A DNA stretch of 55,723 nt from CALVNN01 sp964393975 (GTDB lineage: Bacteria; Bacillota; Clostridia; Christensenellales; UBA1242), in contig CAYMVO010000007.1 in assembly GCA_964393975.1 (NCBI GenBank), positions 1-55,723 of the forward strand, written 5' to 3'. The translations under genes and the position numbers were made by a program. The notes under the pieces were generated by a model. It saw only the letters and a list, made by a program, of their open reading frames with translations. It ran no database searches and was not told the origin of the DNA. The number at the start of each line of letters is the position of its first letter. Position 1 is the first letter of the stretch. Positions 36,401 through 46,454 of this stretch are shown piece after piece.

Positions 36401-39400
36401 GTAATGATTATATGGGGTATACTAAATATAGTGACGCTCCCGAAGCGGGTACTGTGCGTGATTTGACAATAGATGTGAAGAGTATAAATATAGATTGTTC
36501 CAATATTGAGCAGTTGGTTAATGACGCAGAGTTTAATGTGTATGTTGGTGCTTTGGCGGGTTCGTACACCGTGCATAACAGTCTTAAAGATAAATTAATC
36601 GATGACAAAGTTTGGGATGATGAAGATTTGAATGATGGTACACCAATGGAGTTTGGTATAATAAATGTTAGCATAATCAATAATTCGTTTATTTATTCTA
36701 CTGGTAAGAATAACGGTTATATAGGCGGTTTGGTTGGTTACAATAGCGGTTTGATTATATATACTAATAAGTCAATAGGGTTTAGTGGTAAAACTATTAT
36801 TGTAAATGATAAAACTAATTTCCTTATTCAAGGCACTTCACAACTCACTGAATACAACCCTAAATACACATTAGGTGGTTTAGTTGGGGAAAATACTGGT
36901 GTTATCAAGGGTGTTTATAGTAATGAAATCAATCCAAATTCTTCTAGCGAATATTTAACGCTTTTTGAAAGTGAAGGAGTGACTGTTACTAGCGATATTT
37001 GTGGTAATATTGGATTAGTTAGTTATAGTGAAAATATAAAATCTACTCGTAGTATTGTCGGTGGTGTTGTCGGTACTAGCAGGGGTATACTAGAAGGTCT
37101 CGCTAGCGAAAACACCGTAAACGGGCGTAATAATGTTGGTGGTTTGGTCGGTAAGAACTATGGAACTATTAAAAACTGCTTATCCGCTAGCAAAGTAAAA
37201 GGCGTGGAAAATGTCGGCGGTTTGGCTGGTTATAGCGAGGGTACTATTGAGCGTTGTGCGTATGAAATATATGAAACGAATACCACATCTACATCTGATT
37301 ATGGTTTAAAAGGAACTACTAATGTTGGTGGTTTGGTTGGGTATTTAGCTTCTAAGGATATAAAATATTCTTACGCCTTGTCTTATGTGGCTGTTTCTAG
37401 TTGCTACGATTTGATTGCTAATGATAATAGTACCGCTATCGGTGGTTTTGTAGGATATGCACAAGGAGCTAACATTTATATGTGTTATTCAAACCTTGTT
37501 ATGAATGTTAGCGGTGTAAAGACGGATTATGTAGCAGGTGTTTTAGTTGGTAACGGCTCAAACTATAATGTGAATTGGTGCAATACGACTGGTGGGTTGT
37601 ATGGAAAGGTAAGTGGTGGCTTTGCTAATAATGGAACAGTGACAAATAGTTATTATAGTACTAGTACCGGAAAGACTTATTATAAAGGCAATGGTTCAAC
37701 TGGCATAAACCTTTCTGACTTAGGTGATTACGAAAAATACTTTATTAGTTCGGGTGAAAATTTTGGTGAATTGAGATATGTAGAAACTTCTACAGATGAG
37801 AGTCTAAGCAAGTATACATTAGTACCTAGAATCCCAAAAGAAATAACAACGACTATCAATACGGAAAATAATTTTTGGAAATTTGAATATAAATATGAAA
37901 AGGGATTAGTGAATGTATTAGTGCTACAATATTATGATGCGTTGAGTAGCGACGAGAATGCGAAAGCTTATAATAGCAACTTTTATGCTCTCGATGAGTG
38001 CTTTAAGATTAAACTCACTCCCAACGAGGGACGAACTACTAGGATAAAGGTCATTAGTGGTAGTGAAAATGTCGTAAAAGTCGTTATGAGGACAGTGGAT
38101 GGAGCGCAAAAAGCGTATTTAAATGTATTAAGTACAGGATATGTTAGCTTAACTCTTGCTAACAAAGTAAAAGAGAGTATCAGTTCGTCTAATCATATTT
38201 ATAATGTCAACTCTATAAGTGAATTTAAGCTATATCCTTCATTAAATACTGATAAAAACGCCGAAACACTTAATACAAGCAAACTTTTGAGGCTTAAAAA
38301 AGATGTAAATCAATCTATAGTGCCTATGTTTAGAGGCTATACTCTAGATGGTGTAGAGACCAAAGTAGATGAAAATATTGGTGTAAGATATACGTTTAAT
38401 AAGGATAATACTAATTATATTTATGATGTTGTTGGCGCTGTTATAGATGATAATTATATTTATATAGATGATGAGTTTCAAACAATTTTAACTGCTTTAG
38501 CAAAGACTGATGAAAGTATTAATATAACTGCAACACCTTATGTATACATTAAAAACATTGCTGGTACAGTCTTAAGCAAAGATAATAGGCTATTTCTTGA
38601 GAGTATGGAGTTCACTTTTGACTTGCAGGTGTATTTGGGCGCTACAAACATTGAGTTTGAAGGGAGTGTGGAGGCTGAATTGTACTCAGGTACTTCTACA
38701 GAGGTATCGGTTATCGTTAAGACAGACAATTATGATGATAGTGTAATCCTTACAGTAACCGATAGTGACAAACAAATTGTATACAAAGCAAATAGCAACA
38801 AAGAAAATGCGAATTTAGATAACCATTATTTTGAATCGGCAGATCTAAAACCTACTATTTATTACTTACTTGCTGGTGATGGCGAGTGGAAGGAAAATTT
38901 AGAAGATAGTGATAAGAATAAGGTAACTGCTAAAAAGTTTGTTTACAAAGTAGGTTTGACTTTTGATAATAAATTTATAAGCGAGGATACTAAATTTAAC
39001 TTTGAATTTAACGTTACTACAGACAGTAATTTAAAGGTAAATTATCCTATTACATTTATGCCAGAAAGCATTCACGATATGTATGTAGTGACTTATGGCT
39101 ATGGCGAAGTAGATTATTTGACGGGTAAATATAACCCTAGCGAGCAGGAGACTCAAATAATTGTACCTGGGGTGGAAGGGTTACTAGCTATAGATATCAA
39201 TCCTATTTATAGTGATTATGATACAATTATTATACAAAGCAAAGATATTAGCTTTGATCAATTATTAAAGAAAAATTATTCTAATAGTAATGAATATCCT
39301 TATGTTGTGCCTAATGATAGATTTTATTTGGTAGACGGCATTACTCTTGCTAAACAATATTACGATAATAACAATAACTTAGTGCGAGGTTCTAATGGTA

Positions 39401-42400
39401 AATACTATGCTAGTATGTACTTAAAGACCACTGCGGAAGATGGCGACCAGTTTGAGGTAAAAGTTTCAGCGGTTAAGGTTGTAGATGGCGTGCAAAAAGT
39501 GTTAAAACAGTCGATTTTGACACTAACTGTGCAGATTCCTCCTGGTATTAGTATTGGTATAGAAAATCAAACTGGGACAAAAGAATTATATGTGCCTTAT
39601 GGTACTAGCAACAAAATCAATGTAGCAACAAAAGATTATGATGCTGATAATATAAAATGGAATATTGTAAATACTATTGATAATAATGTTTATGAAGACG
39701 CAGTAGTAGTCAAGGGTGAAGATGGATATTATTTAAATATTTTGCAAAGCGCAGAGACCGGTGATGAAATCAAGATTACTGCGGAAGCCAGCAAGAAAAA
39801 TGCGAGAACAGCAACCGATAGCATTACACTAACGGTCGTAGATTATTTGATACAAGATATTGGTTTTGAAGGCGTAAAAAATGATGAACTTAGAGAGGTG
39901 TTTGGTGGAGAATATCCATTGAAATTGTCTTTTGAAAATTCTAAATTCTATTACGATACTACAAACCCTGAGGTGGAACAACTAATTAGAAGTCAACTTG
40001 AAGCACTTAGTAGTACAGACTACAATACGTGGTATGCGTATAGGTCTGGTAAAAACAAACGAGATGTGGCTATTGCTAAATACTATCAAAACACATATTA
40101 CACAGCATTTACAAATTCTGAGGATTCAAAAGAGTTGTATGTAAAAGGTCTTTACTATGATAATCTTGTGAGCGATCAAAAGAGAATCAGCGCGACGATT
40201 ATGTATTATTTTGATAAGGTTACAAAGAAATATGTATTTGCTAAACAAAATATGGAAAATATAAGGGGTGATGAATATCGCACAGATGATAAAATTTATG
40301 ATTTATATAACGCAACTACTATAATAAATAGTAAAACATATAAAATTTTGAATAAAATATTTGATTTATCATTCTATTTGAGCAGTAGTAGAACGAATGC
40401 TATTCCTATTTATAATGCGAATGATTTTATGAATATGGAGTCTGACTGCACATATATCTTGATGAGTAATATCACATTGGAAAATTTTTCACCTATCGAG
40501 GCAAGCATTAATGGCTTAAACGGTAATAACTATACTGTTACTATAAAGAGTTACGCAAATGACGCTGAAGATCATTCTGGCAGTAAAAATATAGGTTTGT
40601 TTGAAGAAATAAATGAAAATTGCATTATTGAAAACCTTAAGATTGTGATTGATGCGAGTAGGCTATATATCAATGCCGAAGGGTACAGCGAGGTAAATTT
40701 TGGTGTGCTTGCAGGCGTTAACGAAGGTAAGATTTATAATTGTCAAATATCTAGTACAAATGATATAGAGTCAAGTTCTGCGATGCTTAGCACGGTTATT
40801 GATGGCGAAGAAGTTAATATGGGATATCAATATAGTAAAAATATGGTGCCTATTTCAAAAGCCAGTGAAGCATCTAGTGGAGCTAAGATAAGTGCTAACG
40901 CTACGGGTATTATTGTGCAAACATCATTAAATCAAATAGATGAGACATTTGTGACTAGTGTTGTGGGCGGTTTGGTTGGTCGTAATGATGGTTACATAGT
41001 TAATTGTTCGACGGATGTCACACTAAATGGTTATGGTACTATGGGTGGTATGGTTGGTATCAACAATGCTACTATAGCTAGCAGTAAAGTGCTAGGTGTA
41101 TTAAACAGCTATACTGTGGTAAATGACTTAAGCAATATTGGTGGTTTTGTCGGTGTAAATAATGGGAAGATTAATCTTTGCTACGCTGATGGTGAGTACA
41201 ATATTCGTACTGAGAATGGCAGTACTACGGCTATAGAAATTAACGCCTCTTGTTATGCGGGTGGCTTTGTCGGTGTAAACTCTCAAAGTGCGAGCATAAA
41301 TAATGCTTTTGCAAATCTTAAGATTGTTTCGCAATCAACCACTGCAGGTTTTGTTTATGATAATAGAGGTACAATATCAAATGCTTATTCTACTTCTATT
41401 GTTCGTGAAAATTCTCTAAAGGCTATGGCATTTGTCGGTGTGGATGATTTGAATAATATTAACAATTCAGGCACATTAGATTATTGTTATTTCTTGAAAG
41501 GTAACTATACTAATCAGACTTTGCAACCTGTAAATATGATTGATAAGGCAACAGCTTTTAGTGAAACAGGAACATTTACAAATTTTGCGTTTGGTTTTGA
41601 TACTGGTGGTTCATTAAAGGATGATAACGAGAATGCAGTTTGGAGTATAAAAGATGGTAAACCTACTATTAATAGTGCAAATAGAGTCGTTAAAGGATAC
41701 AAGACTCTAATAAGCCAAGATGATAGTTCTGGACAAACAGTTTATCATTATAGTGCATTAAAAGGTGCTAACCTAGGTAGTAAGGAGCATCCTTATGTAA
41801 TCTACAGTGCTGAGGACTTTAACAACTTTATTCTAGAGGTTGGCGGTAATGCAAATTCTAAGTATTATGTGCTTGCAAGTGATATTACGTTTAATGATAC
41901 TACTTTAATGGCGAATACCTATAATACAAATTTCCAAGGTGTGTTTGAGGGTAATGGTTTGTCTATAAACAACTTGAGACTAAGCACAGAGTATAGAGAG
42001 GGTGGTAATTCTAACGATATGGGATTGTTCGCTAGCATTAAGGGTACTAGTGAAGATCACGCAGTAGTTAAAAATTTAGATATCAGTTTGGGTGAAGTGT
42101 ACGGTACAATCATTAAGAAAACTGGTGTGTTGGCTGGTACAATTGAGTATGCTGATATTAGCAATATCAATATTGATAACTATGGCGGAACTACTATAAT
42201 CGTTCAAGGTAGAAACTTGGCGGGTGGTCTAGCAGGTATGATAAAAGATAGTGTTGTATCAGATATTTATATAAATGTAGGCGCCAATGCGGGTTATAGA
42301 CTAGAACAACCAAACTTGTACAATGCAGATGCAAATACTGATAATGTCGGTGATGTGGGATACGCAGGCGCTCTTGCGGGCATTATTACAGGTAAATCTT

Positions 42401-45400
42401 ATGTCAAGGGCGTTACTATCGGCGACAAGGTTAAAGTGATTGGCGAGTTTGCGGGTGGTGCGGTTGGTCTTGTTGATACAAATGTAAAATGCGAGTACGC
42501 TAACCTTGTTGTTGGTGATGACAACTCAATCAAATTCACAACTCTAGCAGGTGGCTTGTTCGCTGAGAACAGAGGTACTATAGATGGCGCTTATGTGACC
42601 TATTCTGACGAACTCTTAGCGACTGAGGTTGAGGGCGAGCTGATAGAAGGGGCAAATAACTCACTATTTGTACCTACAATCACGATGAACGAAATGATTT
42701 TATCAAAAGGAATCACTATTGGTGGTTTGGTGGCATTCAACAACGGCGGTAAGATTTACAATAGTTATACTAACATCGCTATTGTCGGTAAAGTCTTGGT
42801 CGCTGGTGGCTTGGTAGGGCGTTCTACAAGTGGTGAAATCGCTTCTTGCTACTCTTCAAGTCCTATTGATGTAGGTATTACAGGTATCAATGCGGGCGAG
42901 AGTGAATCTACTATGGCGTATAGCATTATAGGCGGGTTGGTTGGTTCGATTACTAATAGCGTTTATGATATGTTCAACAATAAAGAAAGTATCAATTTGT
43001 TAAGATATCAACAAAACTATAATTCAGAAAACAATCAAGGCGATCTAGGTGTAAATTGCGAAACGCTAGAATTGAACAACGTAATGGCTGTCAATAATTG
43101 GCTAGTAAGTAGATGCTATTATGATCTTGCGTCAAAGTCTGAGAATAGTTTCAATCTAAACTTTATACAAGGCTCTTTGATTGGTGTGTTAAATAACACT
43201 AACAATGTTACAACAACTTTTGATGCGTACAATTATTACAATAAGGGTATTTACCAAACATCTAGTGCTAAAGCGGATGATGAGGTCTATAACCTTAACG
43301 AGACAGGTGTTGTAGGTGGATTTAGCATTGGTGATGGGCAAGTCAAATACGAAAAAGATTACTTTGAGAAAGCACTTAAAGTGAAGAGTGGAAACATTGT
43401 GGGTACGGAAACAAGTACTTATACTGCTACCACACTTGCTAAGCCTATGGATAGAGTGCTTATGACTACTCTAGGTAAGCGTGTTGAGGATGCAGAGACT
43501 AAAGAAGTTACTTACGTTCCTTATGATGAGAATGGTTTGCTAGTTGGCGAGAGAGATTATATTAGTGCGATGTTCTTGTATACCAAGTTTGAGTTTAAAG
43601 ATAGTGATACCAAATATTTATCAATCGTAGGTGTGCCTAATAAAGTATTAAAGCTTGAAAATTTGACTACCTTGAATGATAGCAACCAAATGCAAGTAAG
43701 TAACGATAGACACCTCCGTAGAATTCGTGATTTGGTAAACAAAGCGACTTTTGAAAATAAAGAGTATAAAGTTACCGTTGCTGGTAGTACATATACCAAA
43801 GCAGATAAATTGAACTTTGTTATGACTAATGATATCGCACTTAATGAGGAAAACTTTACTCCTATCGGTGAGAGTGAGAATCATCCATTTGTAGGTATAT
43901 TTGATGGTGCAGGTTATAGCATAAGTGGACTAGTAAGTAGTGGTCATAAGTATTTAGGTTTGTTTGGCTATGTCTTAGACAGTACTATTACCGATCTAGG
44001 TCTTGCGAATAACTGCGTGCTTGATGCAACAGCAAATGGTGCTACTACCTATATGGGTATGATAGCATATGCAGAAGGTGCTTGCGACTTTAGTAGGTTG
44101 TATACCTATGCAACCTACAATATTAATAAAGCGGGTGTCACTGCAGGTGCCTTGATAGGTGAAGTAAATTCAAATAGTGTGGTTAGCATCGTAAATAGTT
44201 TCACAAACTTTATGCTAAGTCAAAATGTTACAGGAACTACTATGGCTGGATTGGTCGGAGTGGTTAAAGCAAATCTGCTTGTTTACAATGTGTACACTGT
44301 AGGTGATTTGACTTATGATATTACATTAACCGATAATGTGTATTGTGGGTTCTTTAAAAAAGTAAATAAGAAAACAAAACTATACAATTCTTGGACAAAT
44401 ATAGAAGTAAAGCGAGCTCTCAAAGGTAGTGTTACTGTTTACGCCGTAAGCACAAGCACTGATATCATTGGTAATAGCGTATATTATCGTATATTTTGTA
44501 GTGGTGATGATACTGCTGTTATGAAAAAGAAAGTAATTACAGGTTTAGCGGAAAATCAATCTGTAGTTGGGACTTATAAGAGTTGGCAATTTTACATCAC
44601 TCCAAGCAACTGGGATGCTCACTATAATTGGGATTTTGAAGATACTTGGATACTCAGAGATGAGTTTAAAGAATATCCTGTATTGACTCATGATAATACA
44701 CACAATTCAAATCTTTATGATGGTATAGGTAGATATGATCCTTATACTGGGTGGTATTATATTGAGAAAGCGGAACACGTTCAAAATCTTGCTAAGTATG
44801 TAAACGATGGCACGGTTAGAAGTGGTGCAAGTGGTTTGACATTTGTTGTGTTTAATGATTTGGATGTTACACTCAGCGAACCTATCGGTAACTATGCGAA
44901 CGCATTTAGAGGTACATTCAATGGCTTTGGACATAAGATAAGTGTTACTTGGAAAAGTGAAAAGGTTACAGGTGAGACCACTACGGCGTACGGTTTCTTT
45001 GGTCGTTTGGAAAACGCTATCGTTACTAACCTAGAAGTAGAATATAAAAATTCTTTAACCTTAACAATGAAAAATACCGCTACAGGATACTTAGGTGGAC
45101 TCGCTGGTATTGCCCGTTATGGTAAGATTGATAGAGTGATTGTAACTAACACAAGCACTAACACAAGCACTAACACAAGCACTAACACAAGCACTAATAC
45201 CAACCCTAAACTCTTAAAACTTGTTGGTGCTGGTACGGTAAGTTATCTCGGTGGCTTGGTGGGACAAGTGGATAATGAGATTATTACTCGCTGTTATGTG
45301 GATGTAAATATTGCGAGTGAGAGTATAGTGAGCGAAGGTGCTATGCGTTACGTACGTATCGGTGGCTTAGTAGGTTACACAAAAGCACAAAATACTATCA

Positions 45401-46374
45401 TTGAGAATAATATTGTATTTATTGATATGAATAATAATACAGCTATTAGTGGTGACGAGGTCGCGACCGGTCTATTATTTGGTATCGTTGTGATGGTTGA
45501 TTACTTGTCAAGCGTTGATTACAATTACTGTGTACCAAGCACAAATAGTAAAAATTACAACACTATTGGCAAAGGTACTATAAGTGATAATAATAAAACC
45601 ACTGAGGCTACTAAATCCTATAAAGATTTGGCGTGGGATCTTGACTATGCTTGGGGCGAACGGGATGATGAAAATAAAACATACAATTATAGTAATGTTG
45701 GTGTTAGGAGTATAGACTTTGAAAAGTATAAACTTAATGCTTATGAAGTGAAAAATGGGAAAACTGAAACTAATGGTATAGTCATAAATACTGCATCCCC
45801 ATCTGTTAGTTATGAAGGAAATATTAATGCTAAACCTATATACAAAATAGTATTTAATAAAATAGTATTTAATAATAAGGTAGTTGATGAGGGGATAGAG
45901 CAAAAGAATGGTGACCAATCGACCTACTATAGTTATCTAGCAATAGAAAAAACTATTGAAAAATTAAACGGTGTTACTTATGCTAAGTCCACTTTGGGTG
46001 ATAGTTTGATAGTTATTAGTGTCGACACAGAAGAGCAAAAAATATCTATCCCTGATGAGGTAAAATTGTCATTTGGTACATTTGATACAGTTTCTCTAAA
46101 TAGATACTCATTTACTAACGGAAAGATAAATAGTCTAGTGGAGAGTAAAGCAACTGAGATTAGTCTAGGTGCTAGTGTGAAAAGTATTGGTTCTTATACT
46201 TTTACTGGGTGTAAAAGTTTAACGAGTGTGACTTTTAATGATACGAATGGTTGGTTTGTGACATCTGACAGTGCAGGGACAAGTGGAACTAATGTTAATT
46301 TAAGCGATAGTACTCAAAATGTAAATTATTTAAAGGATACTTACGAGTCTTATTATTGGAAGAAAAGTGCGTAA
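33436..46374 (+). CDS. Giant surface lipoprotein, paralogue of the preceding gene, with a leucine-rich repeat tail
   Basis: 4312 residues. Lipobox FTGC gives lipidated C24. The N-terminal 880 residues parallel giant 1 domain by domain (for example RIENEGVI, then PVFSVDATG..PLR.G.A.LRI..EDSF, then the '..YYVLTADIDL...WTPLG' opening of the beta-helix part at about 885). Further beta-helix modules open near 2322, 2785, 3426 and 3765, with many GGLVG rungs. The last 130 residues hold a BspA-like leucine-rich repeat (SIGSYTFTGCKSLTSVTF) and end ESYYWKKSA. TTTAGGAG precedes the ATG. The N-terminal parts are homologous to giant 1 while the tails differ, as if binding heads were exchanged. Function is inferred as adhesion. 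Confidence 0.85.
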   Translation: MRKRFTWAICAVLFVIVGIGFTGCTNTNKNFAFKLSTNEISLVMGEADESGEINTAYVTALLENGSSDTSLLFRIENEGVIACEKVSQNSSRAKFKVTALNPGTARLVVFSAESSTAVDTLVVNVYKHIESVEFVDDFAMYIVRGQNKNINFDKDLNILPLEASKGDLRFSIVGEDNGVVIGETTGIIDATNATSGEVTIMVSSVSNPEQKSTAKVYIVEPMKSSDITITQSGVIEGDIIVGGESLVDELTLVKTKENYAMTTLNCFIDGQSLDDVTISASVIGTAVNLQRVASNSFAVKALELGTSVVRLSIVQKGAIGYLEPVIVDVAFQVIDSPSQINLNGVKLDEQATLNVYNNYEETYLGASMRLTLSPTSVLESHSDIRISLVNNVGITQLRFYDSKYRLLAMSSEGILIKAGDTIYIRADNVDSNTEYSLYVIAEDSKNYGDEDTWVDAIIKLNILEGILDMSFDTTPVCIKKGQSVELNVGIEPITADTTTLTNSGSNEYYSVQKNSNTSFVLTGLETGDSYFTVYRGNGSPITTLVRVYEPLTEMSLEVDEVYNNVNIGQKDYSNGELSKVYVAVNSTIDLYVNYNNGATIQSINYLVEGKTATVKDGRITMTKEGESTIKVVISGYDPDNDGQIYSIEKKISVVGYRPISSISLNILNGVRYNYETVGFYNQTELSQYNLQALVYPQNATYASEVQWSIADKSDDGVLSGSLSSYVGANTIFTAGPFESLTDIVVITASVTEFGRTFNQTCTIEVRNATMIDSIILNNVANDLISFDSRKGLGTEDNAFTVSASAYPISALNRKLRYSYIPDSGDSLGNVSPVFSVDATGKIIPLRSGSAVLRISAEDSFINSTEANMFIEVPVKVNDGKSLENAFYISTPKELVNIGANAYSMSLYYVLTADIDLKDYNWTPLGASNKIAFTGYLSGNFKYSFKRMNTNGEEETVTRSNYYKINNLTIDTALRQNVESYYGLFYKISSNDYMGYTKYSDAPEAGTVRDLTIDVKSINIDCSNIEQLVNDAEFNVYVGALAGSYTVHNSLKDKLIDDKVWDDEDLNDGTPMEFGIINVSIINNSFIYSTGKNNGYIGGLVGYNSGLIIYTNKSIGFSGKTIIVNDKTNFLIQGTSQLTEYNPKYTLGGLVGENTGVIKGVYSNEINPNSSSEYLTLFESEGVTVTSDICGNIGLVSYSENIKSTRSIVGGVVGTSRGILEGLASENTVNGRNNVGGLVGKNYGTIKNCLSASKVKGVENVGGLAGYSEGTIERCAYEIYETNTTSTSDYGLKGTTNVGGLVGYLASKDIKYSYALSYVAVSSCYDLIANDNSTAIGGFVGYAQGANIYMCYSNLVMNVSGVKTDYVAGVLVGNGSNYNVNWCNTTGGLYGKVSGGFANNGTVTNSYYSTSTGKTYYKGNGSTGINLSDLGDYEKYFISSGENFGELRYVETSTDESLSKYTLVPRIPKEITTTINTENNFWKFEYKYEKGLVNVLVLQYYDALSSDENAKAYNSNFYALDECFKIKLTPNEGRTTRIKVISGSENVVKVVMRTVDGAQKAYLNVLSTGYVSLTLANKVKESISSSNHIYNVNSISEFKLYPSLNTDKNAETLNTSKLLRLKKDVNQSIVPMFRGYTLDGVETKVDENIGVRYTFNKDNTNYIYDVVGAVIDDNYIYIDDEFQTILTALAKTDESINITATPYVYIKNIAGTVLSKDNRLFLESMEFTFDLQVYLGATNIEFEGSVEAELYSGTSTEVSVIVKTDNYDDSVILTVTDSDKQIVYKANSNKENANLDNHYFESADLKPTIYYLLAGDGEWKENLEDSDKNKVTAKKFVYKVGLTFDNKFISEDTKFNFEFNVTTDSNLKVNYPITFMPESIHDMYVVTYGYGEVDYLTGKYNPSEQETQIIVPGVEGLLAIDINPIYSDYDTIIIQSKDISFDQLLKKNYSNSNEYPYVVPNDRFYLVDGITLAKQYYDNNNNLVRGSNGKYYASMYLKTTAEDGDQFEVKVSAVKVVDGVQKVLKQSILTLTVQIPPGISIGIENQTGTKELYVPYGTSNKINVATKDYDADNIKWNIVNTIDNNVYEDAVVVKGEDGYYLNILQSAETGDEIKITAEASKKNARTATDSITLTVVDYLIQDIGFEGVKNDELREVFGGEYPLKLSFENSKFYYDTTNPEVEQLIRSQLEALSSTDYNTWYAYRSGKNKRDVAIAKYYQNTYYTAFTNSEDSKELYVKGLYYDNLVSDQKRISATIMYYFDKVTKKYVFAKQNMENIRGDEYRTDDKIYDLYNATTIINSKTYKILNKIFDLSFYLSSSRTNAIPIYNANDFMNMESDCTYILMSNITLENFSPIEASINGLNGNNYTVTIKSYANDAEDHSGSKNIGLFEEINENCIIENLKIVIDASRLYINAEGYSEVNFGVLAGVNEGKIYNCQISSTNDIESSSAMLSTVIDGEEVNMGYQYSKNMVPISKASEASSGAKISANATGIIVQTSLNQIDETFVTSVVGGLVGRNDGYIVNCSTDVTLNGYGTMGGMVGINNATIASSKVLGVLNSYTVVNDLSNIGGFVGVNNGKINLCYADGEYNIRTENGSTTAIEINASCYAGGFVGVNSQSASINNAFANLKIVSQSTTAGFVYDNRGTISNAYSTSIVRENSLKAMAFVGVDDLNNINNSGTLDYCYFLKGNYTNQTLQPVNMIDKATAFSETGTFTNFAFGFDTGGSLKDDNENAVWSIKDGKPTINSANRVVKGYKTLISQDDSSGQTVYHYSALKGANLGSKEHPYVIYSAEDFNNFILEVGGNANSKYYVLASDITFNDTTLMANTYNTNFQGVFEGNGLSINNLRLSTEYREGGNSNDMGLFASIKGTSEDHAVVKNLDISLGEVYGTIIKKTGVLAGTIEYADISNINIDNYGGTTIIVQGRNLAGGLAGMIKDSVVSDIYINVGANAGYRLEQPNLYNADANTDNVGDVGYAGALAGIITGKSYVKGVTIGDKVKVIGEFAGGAVGLVDTNVKCEYANLVVGDDNSIKFTTLAGGLFAENRGTIDGAYVTYSDELLATEVEGELIEGANNSLFVPTITMNEMILSKGITIGGLVAFNNGGKIYNSYTNIAIVGKVLVAGGLVGRSTSGEIASCYSSSPIDVGITGINAGESESTMAYSIIGGLVGSITNSVYDMFNNKESINLLRYQQNYNSENNQGDLGVNCETLELNNVMAVNNWLVSRCYYDLASKSENSFNLNFIQGSLIGVLNNTNNVTTTFDAYNYYNKGIYQTSSAKADDEVYNLNETGVVGGFSIGDGQVKYEKDYFEKALKVKSGNIVGTETSTYTATTLAKPMDRVLMTTLGKRVEDAETKEVTYVPYDENGLLVGERDYISAMFLYTKFEFKDSDTKYLSIVGVPNKVLKLENLTTLNDSNQMQVSNDRHLRRIRDLVNKATFENKEYKVTVAGSTYTKADKLNFVMTNDIALNEENFTPIGESENHPFVGIFDGAGYSISGLVSSGHKYLGLFGYVLDSTITDLGLANNCVLDATANGATTYMGMIAYAEGACDFSRLYTYATYNINKAGVTAGALIGEVNSNSVVSIVNSFTNFMLSQNVTGTTMAGLVGVVKANLLVYNVYTVGDLTYDITLTDNVYCGFFKKVNKKTKLYNSWTNIEVKRALKGSVTVYAVSTSTDIIGNSVYYRIFCSGDDTAVMKKKVITGLAENQSVVGTYKSWQFYITPSNWDAHYNWDFEDTWILRDEFKEYPVLTHDNTHNSNLYDGIGRYDPYTGWYYIEKAEHVQNLAKYVNDGTVRSGASGLTFVVFNDLDVTLSEPIGNYANAFRGTFNGFGHKISVTWKSEKVTGETTTAYGFFGRLENAIVTNLEVEYKNSLTLTMKNTATGYLGGLAGIARYGKIDRVIVTNTSTNTSTNTSTNTSTNTNPKLLKLVGAGTVSYLGGLVGQVDNEIITRCYVDVNIASESIVSEGAMRYVRIGGLVGYTKAQNTIIENNIVFIDMNNNTAISGDEVATGLLFGIVVMVDYLSSVDYNYCVPSTNSKNYNTIGKGTISDNNKTTEATKSYKDLAWDLDYAWGERDDENKTYNYSNVGVRSIDFEKYKLNAYEVKNGKTETNGIVINTASPSVSYEGNINAKPIYKIVFNKIVFNNKVVDEGIEQKNGDQSTYYSYLAIEKTIEKLNGVTYAKSTLGDSLIVISVDTEEQKISIPDEVKLSFGTFDTVSLNRYSFTNGKINSLVESKATEISLGASVKSIGSYTFTGCKSLTSVTFNDTNGWFVTSDSAGTSGTNVNLSDSTQNVNYLKDTYESYYWKKSA
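45145..45197 (+). repeat. 12-bp tandem repeat, 4.4 copies, in giant gene 2
   Basis: ACTAACACAAGC units, encoding TNTS repeats; all full copies are identical, which suggests a recent expansion. Confidence 0.95.
45844..45873 (+). repeat. 15-bp tandem repeat, 2 copies, in giant gene 2
   Basis: AAAATAGTATTTAAT twice, encoding KIVFN-KIVFN. Confidence 0.9.
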
Positions 46375-46384
46375 AATGTACAGT

Positions 46385-46411
46385 AAAAAATAGGCATTTC
46401 GCCTATTTTTT
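46385..46411. terminator. Bidirectional terminator between giant gene 2 and the convergent PFOR gene
   Basis: AAAAAATAGGC-ATTTC-GCCTATTTTTT. Confidence 0.9.
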
Positions 46412-46454
46412 GTTTGTACATTTATTGATGTGTTGTTTAAATGATTATTTTGGT

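Noticed and set aside
28163..45873. Tandem repeats as a possible CRISPR array
   Set aside because: Units are adjacent, without spacers, in codon phase and inside coding sequence.
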